Assembly: GCA_016859345.1 (NCBI GenBank)
Contig: CM029124.1
Coordinates: 10,096,501 to 10,160,500, forward strand
Source: Istiophorus platypterus
Lineage: Eukaryota; Chordata; Actinopteri; Istiophoriformes; Istiophoridae
Length of the DNA: 64,000 nt
Reading direction: 5' to 3'
Shown here: positions 27,001 through 40,772 of the stretch, piece after piece
Numbering within the stretch: position 1 is the first letter of the stretch
Layout of the letters: each line of letters begins with the position of its first letter
Position numbers and translations under genes: made by a program
Notes under the pieces: generated by a model
The model's database searches: none
Told to the model about the DNA's origin: nothing
The model's input: the letters and a program-made list of their open reading frames with translations, nothing else

Positions 27001-30000
27001 CTTTACAACTGCTTGATAACCTTCGATTGACACGAGGAGGTTTAAGTCAATGCAAGCCAGTGATAAGATAATCACCAGCTGCCCTGGCTGTCAGTTTATT
27101 TTGGGTAGGGTCGGTTTATAGATAGCCTACTGAAAAACCACTGTATTTCCTCAACAGAAATGCCTTGTGTCAGCAGCAGCTGATGGGTAGACATATCTGA
27201 TGTAGGTGAAGCAGGGCGCATAATTAACTCCATGAAACTAAAAGTTTAATTTCCCTCATCCCTATGTGACATGTTTGCGATAAACAATGCATGTAATTAC
27301 CATCACTGCCCTCCCCTACTCCCTGACTTTGAGAAAGGAGTTTAAGGTTGGAAAAAACAAGTCTCTCAGACGGTGGCTTCCCTGCACCAGGAAAAAATGT
27401 CTGATTTCACAGGGGGTTTTCAACACCTACGCGTTTCCCTGCTCTGGAAAAGTTGTGTTGGGGGATGCCGAATTTCAAAAATTTTATTTTCCAGCTGTAG
27501 TGGATGGGACGAACTGGTTTTCCCTGCCAGTGGGCTGATTTGACTGTACATATGCACTGTATCTACGCGTCTTTTAATCTAACGTATAGCCTTTCGTGCA
27601 ATACGGGAAAGAAACGAAACAATCTTCAAGGTGTTGCAAGGTCGCTTCACACTCCTGAATCTTTTATTCTCTGGCTTGTAAAACTGTTGAAAGGCTGATG
27701 AGTTTCAGGAATAATGTGGAACGAACAATGTTTATGTATCACCAATGGGGCAGGCTCTTATTCAGCAGATAAAAGAAGATACACTCAAACCAAAGGAGCA
27801 GGAGCGAGGGAGGAGAGAAACCACAAAAGAGAGGATAAACAAAGGTACCGAAAGTACTTTCTACTAAAGCAAATCAGGCAGCCAGGGAAGCAGGCAACAG
27901 GGGAGGGAATCAAATACTGTGGTTATGTCAAACAAAAAGCCAGACATCTGTTCTTGGTTGAGCCCCTGTAAGCACACTGGCATCACCTTGGCTGCCGTCT
28001 GAGCCAACTTATTAGCAAATTAAGCTAGTGCTGCTAAGTGACCTTGTGAGTATTTACCCCGGCCATGAGCTGGCTGAGTGGTCTGCGCTCCTTGCCCTTC
28101 AGAAACAGAGGTACGGTGGTCTCATGGCGTTTCGGTTTGGTCGCCTCCCCTCGCTGCTCAGCCTTGTCTGGACAACTTCCTGTGAAAAGATCATCAGCCC
28201 AGATTAATTTGACTGAAATGATGATATTTTTTTTTTTTTAAATAAACATCTCAGATGCTTATGGAGTAGATTTTGTTAAACTGGCATGCAGACAGTGGGG
28301 TCAGCAACACGGGTCAAAAAACTGCTCAGGAATATCCTCAAAAATCCAAGCACATTAAAAATGTTACAGACCGAAAAGAAAGACCTGCAACAAAGGCAGG
28401 GAAGCCACAGCGATATTAAAGACTGTGCAATGTGCTGCTGAGAGAATGAGTAAAAGCTGACTCTTGTTCCTGTGAGGGGATGTTCTGTCCCCCAAAGGGC
28501 CGCTGCAATAGGACCACAGCCCCAGACAGAGCATCAATAATAGATGCTCTCACACAGCTTATGAGGAACTCAGAGTTTACAATATCTCCAGACAGGACTG
28601 GGGTTTGAATAAAAAAAAATAATAAAAAAAAATAACCGGCGGAATGAGATTGTCCTTTCCACTTCTCATTTTTGTTTCTATCTCTCCCTCTTTCATTTAC
28701 TGTAGGTCAGAAGCTGGCACTGCGGTCTGCTGCTTTTCTCCGTTTCCTCCCCCTCTCCGGTCTCTCTCTTAAACATATCATTTTACTCCTCTTTTAATCT
28801 CTTGCTGAAGTGAAATTAACAATTTTAGAAGCCAATTATGCCAGTTAGCCTTTAAGAGACTGCTCATTATGGAGGCAAACAGTACGCGATATATATATAT
28901 ATAGAATGGGATGAAATATGATAAACCGGATCAGTGGCTTCAAGCAGAATGTGGGAAACGCAGCCACAATTCCCCCTTCGCTCTCAGCGTCTCTCTCAGC
29001 TTTTCTCCCACAGACAACCACGGTTGTCCCTAATGCTCCCATGGTCATACTTAGCATGTCTGTATTGTAGCAGGCCCATAAATATCAGCCACTGGTTTCT
29101 AATGCTCTCTCTTTTAATGCTTTTCTTCCCAGCTGGAGATGTTTTCATTATCAAACGGTCTGTCACTTAAAAGTCTGATGTTTCTTTTCTTTGAACACAA
29201 AATCAGCAGCAACGACTCCTGCACCATCGCGACTGCATTTCTTACGGCTTCAGAGAGCCCATGTTGCCCAGTACTTTCAGTATGGCCCCGGACTCTCCAT
29301 TTATCCACAGTGCTTAATAAGCTAACAAGGGCATAAAAGGGGCCTCCTGTTTTTAATGGAGTGATTCAACATATGCCGATGGTAGTTTGTTGGTTTTAGT
29401 GGGGTATGAAAACCACCTTAGAAAGAATTGAGCAGCAAGGCCGAGGCCACAGGCTGTGGCTCGAGCACCATTAAAAAGGAGCTATAAAAGGAAAATAAGC
29501 CAGACGTCTTGTTAATAAAAGACTTCAGCCCCTCCACTGTTGTCCCTCGCAGTTCATTTAGATCTCTCAGATACTGAATGAGCTTGTGGTAATTAAACAA
29601 TACTAATTCAGGGAGGAGACTGTGCTCGAAAAAAAAAAAAAGTTCAGAAGACGTGTCCTCCGACCACATCTGAAGGCAAAAGTGTTTATAGTTGTTCCGA
29701 GAAACCACACTTGAAAGCGCGAGGAAAAGCCTGCTTTCATAGAGGCGGCGAGACATAATGAATTTCAAACTCCCTGAGCGTTTTCCTCGAAGCTGTTCAT
29801 GGTATCGCGCGTGTTTTTTTTCACACAGAAAGTGATGAAAGTAGTGTGAGAGTTAAAAGGAGAGCTTGAGAGCAAAGTTCAAATTCTCCCGACTTACTCA
29901 ATTCTGCACACTGGCTGCATGAAGTGGGCATGGGGGGTTTCAGGCACAGTTCAACAATCCGAGAAGCGCTTTGTTTGAAGCACGCTGACCCCTTTACTGT

Positions 30001-33000
30001 GCAAATAAATGCGTATGTGTACTGTGTGCAAGAGCGCTGAATGTTGTATGAGTGCTTTTCAAGGTTTTTGTGTACACCAGGCCTCAGTATGAGCTTGGAT
30101 AAAGATTAAAGTTTGTATGCAACATCCGTCATTGCTCCCCCAAAAAGAAGCGTTGCCTTCAAACAGCAAAGAAATATGACACGATCATTCTCACGGGCTT
30201 TCTCCTCTTTGGGAACCTTTGAAATTCAAACTAAAACTGGGGTAATCCCCTATGTTTTCTGGAGAGTATCTTGATTGCTAAGCCAACTTGTGTCCCAACA
30301 CTGGACACAAGGGAGAATCGACTGCGGGTCATACATCTGAAAAGCACAAGGTCTATTTGGCAGCCGAAAACATCTTTTCCCCACTCTCTCTTTATATAGC
30401 CTCACAAACCAGATCTCCTTTAAAACTCAATTTTGACCATCTAACAAGCTTGATTTTCTTTCTTTCCTGCCGTTTTTACCATCCCGAGCATGAGCTGTAT
30501 CACTAATTAACTGGTCGGTAATGTGATTTCAAACAGTACCTGAGGTCCACTTTACTCAGCAGGGAAGTGACACAGACAACAATATAAACAAACAAAAGGA
30601 GCCGCAATTACTTCAGTCAAATGGAGGGCACTGCTGAACTCAAGACCAAATCTTCCTCATTATGTACACTTAGTATTGTACCTGCTGCATAAGAGAGATT
30701 TTCTGAAGACTTCCATGTGTATATTTTATCTTTATTTATCTGTTTTTTTCTATCCTTTTCTTTTTAGTCTATGGTAGAAACAGAATATGCTGCTTTGCAT
30801 TTACACCTAACTACGTCTGCTCAATCAGCAATGTTACCACAGAATCCCTCTCTTAAGATGAGCAAGAGAATAAACAATGTAAGAAAGGTCAAAGCAGGCA
30901 GATGAAGGACACGTGGTAATCTATAGGCGTGTTGGTCAGAGACTGCAAGAGAACATTAACAGTGGTACTTCAGGGACCTTTAATCTGATCAGCTTTAAAT
31001 AACATTTGCATACAGACTATTTACAATGGTGTATTTCTTGGGAAATGAAAATAATTACTTGCTGCATGTAGTGATTTTTTAGTATGAGAATAAAAACATT
31101 AGCTTTTAATTCAGCACAAAAGTTCACTAGGGACTTTAGAAGCAGCAGTAAAAATTCAGTGCAGCTTAAATTTTATGGACATGGTTTGGGTTTGTCAAGT
31201 CAGACGAAAAGCAGAAAACAATAACCTGCAAATTATATCTGGCGATTGCGGTGGTTTTAAGAAAAACAAATAGACTGTGGTATATACCATTACAGCTCTT
31301 ATTTCCAAATATAAATAAATAAAGATAATTGTAGGTCATACCACCCAGCCTCTGTGAAAATAAAAAATAGTGAAATACAGTTGACAACAGGAGAGATAGT
31401 CAAGGATTTTTAGTAGTGTTGATGCTTTCTTAACCATATTACAACACTGTGAAATGCTTCTGTTTAACACAGTCAAAATCAGGCTTTTTATGGTGCACAC
31501 ATCCAGATAACCTCTACGTGTTAGCCGCTCTTAACCACACAGGCCCGGTCTCAACAGCTCTCTACTGAGGTCAAATATAAAAGCAAGTAGACACAATGGG
31601 GCTCCAGTCACGTGACTTTTCAGTTATTTCTCAACATGGAGAACAGACCTTTAATAACAGTGGATCAGAGGATAAGATCACTGATTATGGATTTTATAAT
31701 GGCAAAGATTTAATGTTCAATATCTGCTGCTGCCTAAGTAGCCTCATAGCCTCAAATTAAACCCCTGTGATGCATCTGCAAATACCCTTGAAAGGTGAAT
31801 CTCTGCCAACAGTCACTCGCTGAAAAAGCCTCTCTAAGTAAAGAAAAGGAAGAGGAAGGTACAATGATTTTACACAAGGACAAATGTCTTAAAAAAAAAA
31901 GAAAGGCCTTGTGCCAAAAAATGCTGACAAGCAATACATGACAGAGATGAGATCAGCTGTTGCAAGTGGATTTGATGGAAATCTTTATGTAAACTAGAAC
32001 CGTTTCTGGGAGTGCCCACTGTACTGATCATACATTTTTATCACAAAATAGCTGAGATGTGGGTATTATTATCTTTGTGGGCAGATTTGGCCTTTTTTTT
32101 TTAAATACTTTTCTTTAATTTAGTGACCTGATCACAATACAATATGAATGAATACAGTAAAATTTAATTCATAAAAATGAATACAACAGAATTCAATTTT
32201 CACATTAGTTTAATAGCATGAGGGTTGCAGATGGGTTAACCATCTGAGAAAGAAAGGAATAAGAAGAGAGGTGCTTGAGTGCTCTGATTCAGTGAATATC
32301 TTAGTGCCTTTTGTGTTTTCCTACGTCTGTCTCAGATGCCCCAGGTTCTACATTCCTTTACCCAAGAAATCTGAGGATTAGAGATGTTAAAATGTTTTAA
32401 TCTTTTGTGTCAAAGTGGAACAAAGTAGCTCAGCAAACACCTTACTGGAGATTTCCGTGTACATCCAATTACAGATTCTTTATGAAAACGCCACTGACCT
32501 AAATACGGCAACGGATGCTACACCTACATCGTGCCCTCAGAAATAAAGATTCCTTAACAAAGAGAATGAGGAATGAGGCCCCTTTGAGACTCAGGACAGC
32601 TCATGACTATCTTAACAGAGCAATTCCTGGAAGTAAAAAAAAAAAAAATCACACTACTCCTGCAACATCAATTAGACGTTGATATCTGTAAGCTTGTCCT
32701 GACATTTACATAATTGCAGGAAGCGTGAGTCACTCAGAGAAATGGAAAAACATCAACAAAATCTTTAGGACTGTCTAAAGCAGGGGTCCCAAGTTGCCAG
32801 TCCGTTCACCTTTTCGGTCCACACCTGATATAAAGAATATAATATAATCTGGCCATGAAAATAGAGGAAGAACCAGCCATGTCGCTGCAAAGAGGGCTAA
32901 CGTCTCAGCAAAGTCTTCCTTTAAGATAAGGATGCTGATGCAGCAGCGGAAGCTATAGTGGATGTTAAAAGTAGCAGCTTCAGAAGGATTGCATGTTGCA

Positions 33001-36000
33001 AGTCACTGATATCCTATGACCAGAAAAGAAGAGCGTGTTTAACAATATCTCTATACTGGCAAACACATCAACATCATGATCAATTGTGCAACACTGATGA
33101 AAGACAGAGACAAAACTGACAATGCTCAGGTAGCTGCTCTCATCAGGGGCATTAATGACCAATTCGTAGTGACAAACCCAAGCCTAGAATATATTGCAGC
33201 AGCTGTGCGACGCAATTAAATGCACCGTGTTACCATGAAACAGACTGGTAGGCATTGCCACCGATAGAGCACCCGTCGATGACGGGCACAACAGAAACAG
33301 ACTGGACTGGTAGCGCTGGTACAAAGAAGGTTAGAGGAGGAAAATTCAGATCCACCAGTCAGTCTGCAGTGAGTTTTACACCAGCAGGCCCTGTGGAGCA
33401 AATGCCTTAAAGACAAACATGAGATCTATCAATTATATCAAGTCCAGGAGTTCACAGCACTGCCAGTTCCGGCCATTCTTTTAAGAAATCAAGTCAGCAT
33501 ACGTGATTTACTTTACCGAGGTACACTGGCTCAGTGGGAAATATGTCCATAGGAGATTTTTTGATTTATGAGCAGAGGTAAAGAGATTAATGGAGGATGG
33601 TAGAAAGGATGTTCCTGAATTTGATGATCCAAAATAGGTCATGGACCTTGTGTTCCTAGTGGACATAAAACAGGAGCTGAACATCATTAACCTGAAGCTC
33701 CAGGGCCCTGGTTAGCTCATAACAGCAGCATATGAAAGTGTGAAAGACCCCTTCTCTCCAGAACTGAGATGGTGAAAAACTCAGCTTCCTGGGGAAAAAG
33801 AAGCATTTAGTAGTGATGAATATACCTCTGCTATTGAAAACCTACCACAGGCATTTGATCAGTGTATTGCTGCCTTCAAAGAACACCATGCCACTTTCCT
33901 GCTGCTAGCAAACCTCCTCTCAATTGATGTGTAGAGTGTCCCATGTGTAACACAAATTGAAACATATTGACCTGCGATGCAATAGAGATATAAAAACTAA
34001 ATGTAGAGAGGCACGGGGAAAATCGGACATGACTGGACAATTTCTGAAAGAATTACCCCCATCTTTCCCAGAGCAGTCCAACGTTTTCGGTCGGGTAATG
34101 TCCCTTTTTGTATGAGAAAAATTTGCTCGACGATGAACTTTGATAAAAACGAGGTGATGCCAATCTTGACCTCTATCAGGGCAAATGATGCCCGGCTGTG
34201 TAAGCAGAGGCACTGCCAGGTGTCTGGCACAAAAAAGGTATAAATGCACTCAGGAATTGCATTTGTTAGGTCAGTGCGAGGTTTAAATAGGTTAAGATAA
34301 AAGTTATTTAAGGGAAAGGAGATTTTTCTACTAATTGTAAAAGCGAATGTATATATACTACTGTTTGCATTTTTTTGATTTGACGAAAATATATTGGTAA
34401 TGTCAATGAAAAAGTAAAGGTTCAGAAATATCGTGCTTTCTTGCAGTACTTGAACACGGAAGTGGTCCTCCTAATAGATGACAATAGTAGCAGTGGCCCT
34501 GAGCCAGTTTGAGCTAGAGACCCCTGGTCTACAGCAGTACAGATTATTATAGGAAGTCTTGTGACGGTGTGAAACTGACCACCAAAATAAAGCCTGGGTT
34601 TCCTTTCATAACAAACACTCTTCCCTCCAGACCAATAAACAGATTGTATTACAATTACTCCTGTTAAAAGGCTCCTAATGAAATATAAAAAAAAAAAAAC
34701 AACTGTAAGTAACCACTGCTGCTGTCACAGTTCATCTTTAATAGAATGATCTTAAACTAATAAAAGACCTGCTAAAATGTAGCGATGCTAAATGCAACTA
34801 AAAAGAAAAGACTCTTTCAACTGATAAAATAAGTATTCTAGAAAATAAGTAATCCAGTGAAACGTATGCATAGACTTCTTTTCTCCGTAGAGAGTAAATG
34901 TACAAATGTATTTTTCATCTCTGTGTTTCATCTCGAGCAGCTTAATGAACTGGTTAGACTCCACTATGCTGATTCATGTTCTAAAGCAATAAGACAGAAA
35001 TTACGGTATATTTAACAACACAAGACACTGGCCAGAGCTTTAATTTTCAGGCACATGAATGTTCAAAGGCAAACTCTGAAAGCCCCCCCTCACAAATGTT
35101 ATTACATTTTTAGTAGATTGATTTAGAGATTACATTAGAGAGGGATAACTATGAAATTATGTTTCTCCCTGACTCCAAGGATGGCGTTTTTATAGGTTTC
35201 AGGGCTTTTCTTTTCTGTCATGTATAGTTTTCTTACTTTTTAGTGTTTTAGTGTATAATTTTGCAATACTAATAAAAAATCTGTGGCTTGACCGAATAAC
35301 AGAATTACAGACACCCTGTATTAAGTTAACCAAAGAATAACCAAAAAGATACAGAGAGAGGGGTGTATACAATTTAACTTCTAATGAGGAACAACACGAT
35401 GAGCTTTTTTTTTACAGTGGGTGAGACCAGGGGGAGGTCAGAGAGAAAATGGGGCTGAGATAGTCCCAAAGCCTTTCAGAGGAGTTGAGAATTCAAGTAT
35501 CGTCTCGTTGCCTCATCTCAGCAGCCCTACTTTTATCAACACCCTCATCACTCATGTTTCCAGGTGATGACATACTGGAGTAATTAGCACTGAAGCTGAG
35601 AATGTGTTAATCCTGGGTGTGGGAACCCCCCCACCCATCCCCAGATCACTTCCAAACAGAAGAGCCCATTGTTGGCCTTGGAGGTCAATGGCTCACAGTG
35701 AAATAATGTTAACAGGAGACTTGCCGGGGTGAGGTACAGAGACTTGCTTGTGTGTCCCTTTCCTATCCTGTGGGAGCAACAGTGGAAAAGCCAATTCCCA
35801 TCTTGTCCTGCACAGATTTAGGCATTATGTCTCAGAGCTATGGGGATTTGAGCTTGGAGGATTTGGGGATTAGCAGGAACTTATCACACATGCTGGGTTA
35901 CCTAACATCCATTCGTGGGGGAGACGGGGTTTGGCGCATATGGATTTTTAAGCATTCTAATAGCATGGCTCAGTGCATGGCAATGTCGGACAGTCGGTCA

Positions 36001-36586
36001 GTCACTTTGGGCCTATCCAAACAACTGCTGGGTGGGTTGCCATTATTTTATATGGACAGTCATGGTTCTCAGAGGATGAATCCTAATTACTCTGGTGATC
36101 CTCTGACTTTTCCTCTGCTGCCATTCTTAGACTGACATTTTTGAGTTTCACTGAAATGATGGTGATCGGGTAAAATGTCTAAAATGCTAGAGGATGAATT
36201 GCGATCTAACTTTGTGCTCTCATTCATGTCCCTCTCAGGACGAACTATATTAACTTTGGAGATCCTCTGACTTTTAATCTGGTGCCACCATCAGGTGGTG
36301 ACCATATACTTGAAAAACTAATAACAATCCCGTTTAGATGTGACTTTGGGTTTAGTGCTAATTAACACATTACGACGCTCACACGCCAAAACTGAAAAGG
36401 TGAACATGGTAAATGTTAAACTTGCTGAGCATCAGAAGCATTGTCTTTGTCAACTTGTTAGCAGGCTTAGATTAGCATTTAGGTCAAAATACCACTGTGT
36501 CTTAGTACAGCATCTTGTATTTTTTATGTTATTATATTTATTCAAAATAGGTATAATAACTGTATTATATTCATTCACATTATACT

Positions 36587-36678
<92 letters not shown>

Positions 36679-38108
36679 ATATATAAGGATCAAGAAGTCC
36701 CCAATTGCTGCAGGCAAAGAACAAGCAACCTCTGCCTCACAGGTCTTTTTTTCACAAAAGTTGTTCACTTCATGTAATATTCTCTCATAACAGCTTCGAC
36801 TCCCTCCATCAAAAGCTTCCAAAAAACATAAAGGCAGGTGGTTTAAGAGCATGGCGGGACTTCAGTCAATGGTTTCTCAGAGTAAATACACCGACGCATA
36901 CGTGTGATGACCTTTCTGTTGTGAAATATATTGATGTAGGTCATCCTGCTGGCTAAGCCTGCTGTGCCTCTACATGATCCTCAACCCCAAATTATGTTAT
37001 TGCATCAGTCCGCTTTCTTGTTCTGTCCTTACTTTCAACCAGGCGAATCCTAACATTTCTGGAGAGGAAAGAAAACCGAACAAGCATCCGCTGTTCTGTA
37101 GGCCAAATTCTCCCTGTTTCTTCTTCTACTCCTCTAGACTCTCAATCATTTTAAATGTGAGAACTGATGACTGCAAGTGTGCACCACCTTGCAAATCCAA
37201 TATCTGCCTTCATTCTGCATTCTAGCATAAATATCAACAGCTTGCTGCTCATAGATAAGTCGTGGCAGCAGTGACTCCCTGTTCCCTTCCTACTCGACAC
37301 ATATTCATTATTCCTTTCTTCCTCTCTGTCCGCCACAAAAAAAGTAATATTTTCCCCTAATTTCTGAGAAAATTGTCTTTCCCACAAAATATCTGTGCTT
37401 CACAGGAAATATGACACATTCAATCATTGTGGCAAATGGATGAAATGGGTAGGTTTCGCACCTGTCTCTTTGTCTCTTATGGTTCTTTCACTGCTGTCTA
37501 TCAGGGCTCTGCAAGTGGTGGTCTGCAACTCTTTTGTTGTCTAAGAGTTTTTGAACACATCTCTCACATACTGTCTTTCTTTCCCCCCTTCATTTCCCCT
37601 TTCTCGCTCATGATTATATGAAATTGCTCAGAGAATTACTCCATGGGTTAGTTTCCAGGATCACACAGCAGTATGGACCTCCGAGTTGTGCATGCCGCTG
37701 GTTTGTGTGTTACGTGGTGTCTCAAAACATGGGCTTATCTATTACATCTGTGACCCCTTCATCTTCGGGCAGAGCAGCGTGTGGTGACCAGTGGGACGCT
37801 AAATGGCACTGATGGCCATAATGACCAATGATGCTCAACAGAGGGAGACGTTTCTAACTGTGTCTGTTGTTCCCTCATGACCAACAAATCAATGCCAGCC
37901 CGTTTTCAAAATGTCAAGTGATAGACATCCCCAGGGGTTTGGAAGACAGAGCAAGGTTGGGGTTGTTTCCTAAATGGCTCCAGGAGAAAGGAGTTGTTAT
38001 AACCCAGCCATACTTTAGTTTTCCACCACAGATGGCCGGACGGGTGTGAGTTTCATCCCAGGAAACTTTGCTGAAAGGTGGCTGATGTTCCTCAGAGACC
38101 AAAGGGAG

Positions 38109-38158
<50 letters not shown>

Positions 38159-40714
38159 TGTGTGAATTTCTACATGTTTCAGGGGGCTCAGGGCAGGTTT
38201 TATTTGCCTCGCCGCCAGTTTGTTTAGACAACACAGACATTCTAATCTTTCTAATTAATTCTGTCTGATGCTGCGCTCTGACCAGATGATATCCTCAAAT
38301 CTAATCCAGGTCATTCTCTTCTGTCTCTAATTATTTATTGAGTTTCCTTTTGCCAATTACAAAAAGACAAGACCCTTAGAAAAACAGTTGATATGCAGAG
38401 GAGAGACAAAAGAGAGGCAGGCAGAGACAGAAAGCTACAGACGGACCAATTCATCAAAGATTTGTAAACACAGCCTGCTTGATTCTTGCTCTTACAGGAC
38501 TTGTTTTATTTTTGCTGTAAAATTTCTGAAGGCAATTGCGCCCTGATGGCCAATAACACTTCATTAAAGAATTCACAAATATTTGCCTTTTTTCAAATCC
38601 ACTCAATAGTCCAGTCATAAATATAAACAACTTTTCTGAAGGCTAATGAGCAGATGGCAAATGCAACTACTGATCACCCAACTTTAACTTTTTAGACTCT
38701 TTCCTAGACTGTTAATCACAAGATATAATCACAACAACATTTTACACAAGCGGTTCTTAAAGTAAACCCTTTGATATCTCAAACTATTCTTTTTGATTTT
38801 TAAAAGAACAGGTGTCAGGGACAAACTGGTATTTTCTTTTGAGTTTTAGGCAACTGGAGACGGACAATATGAAAGTGTGAATTATTGTAAGTGAAATGTG
38901 AATGCTACAATGGCATCAATTCTGTAAATAGCCTTATTCTCCCCTGCAGTATTCAACAATTGCTTTTGGGGTGAAGCGTATGTAAAAGCATGATGAGAAT
39001 TTCATTTTCTCAGTGAAAAGTACCTGCTAAGCTTTACAGTGCTTTCCCTTGTTGAAATTTTCTTGGAAATACACTCAGTAGTGCAATATTAATGGCTTCG
39101 AGACTCAGGGTATACTAGAGATTAGACTTTAAAAAATCCCTCCAGAGAAAGTCCTTATTATCTGATGTATCACTTGCTTCAATAACTGCTAACATAACAC
39201 AATTTCTGAATTCTATCCAGGTAACCAATTGCAGCTGAGTGTTGGCACACTCAGAAACGTGCTGGCACTGGAGGACCAAATGTCAGTCGGCTCTGGTCCA
39301 TATATAGCTGCCAGATTTGGAGTTTTTGAGTATGCAGACTATGGCTGATTTGAGGCGGAGAGTGTGTTTCATTTAGCGGCACTCATGCTAACTTTGGGCG
39401 AGCGTCAGCTCATGGCATCAGACCAAGTTTGGCTGATTCTGGCAGGGCATTCACTGAAAACCTGGCTAAAGTCAGGCAACCAGTTGTGCCGGATTTAGGC
39501 CACCGTTAAACCAAGCTATCTTGGCCAAATGAATACCTACCACTTTTTAATAAGCGTACACCCTGGGCTGCCTATCGCTCTCAAGTATTACCTGATATTC
39601 TGTTCTGCTTATATGTAAATTCAGGGTAATGTTTTCAGTTAACTGTAAATATATGGTTTTTGGACGTTTGCTGAAATGACGCTGTCGTTTTTCTTCGGAG
39701 GATAGTCTCAAGTTAGGATCCCCCATTAATCTTAACAGTTTAAAGCATGTTTTTTATTGACTTTTTTGCTCTACTGCATACATTACTCTCTATTTCTATT
39801 CCATTTTTGAATGAGATGTTACACCAGTCCACCTGTATTGGCTAAATTTAGCTTGTAAGATAGATAATAGCTTCAGTTCAATTGGATATGCCTGGAACAA
39901 CTTTTTCTGCCCACAGCTCCTGTTATCTCAACCTCACCATCATTAAACAAAAATAACCATAGAATTTCTATGACGGAGAGAAACTGAAGTCAATATCCTG
40001 CTGACATCAAAGACCTGGTACACACTGCCCTATTTCAATACTCAGACTAGCCCTTTAAACTATTTTTACTCCCTGCATTCATATATCAGCGAACCCTCCA
40101 AGCTCTGAGTGAGAGCTTTAATGACCCCACATTGAGTCGATGTGTGTGGTAAACATCTCCTGAATTGCATCTTTCTACCTCTATTCCAGCATGGGTAATT
40201 TTCTGTCGAGCTTTGCTATAATTTCTGTGGGACTAGTAATGATGCAACCTCAGGCTGTATGTTTGTTAGCACCAGATCTATAACAATAAACTGTATGTGA
40301 ATCTTATTTATTTATTTATTTTTTAGAAAAAGCATGTTCCTGCATTTCTTTTAACTTTAATTGAGATGCATTTGAATTATTTAGACCTGTCTCTTAAATG
40401 TTTTTAGCACAGTGTGGGCACTGTTTTTTTAAATTTTTTAAAATCTTCTCTTTTCAGGACTTGTTAGCATTGTGCACCTCTGGTAAATGCGATGATACCA
40501 TGTAGTCTTGTTTTAGCATTACACTTCACAGAGGCACTGTATGCATTTAAATCACCAGAGTTTAAGACATTGTTTATTTAGAGCTGTTTTTTAAATCTTT
40601 TTTATATTTTTGGAGCTTACTAGATCCCATCTTGCCAACTTGAATAAATCTGTAAAGATGTATTTTTTTTCCTGGCTACAAATTTGCAGTTTCTTCTTGG
40701 CTAATACACACACA

Positions 40715-40772
<58 letters not shown>

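Noticed and set aside
35752..36135. 127-codon plus-strand open frame
   Set aside because: Overlaps a teleost interspersed repeat and matches no known protein; taken as chance.
36340..36777. Open frames across the CA/TA microsatellite on both strands
   Set aside because: CA and TA repeats simply lack stop codons in these frames (HTHTH, YIYIY, CVCVC peptides).
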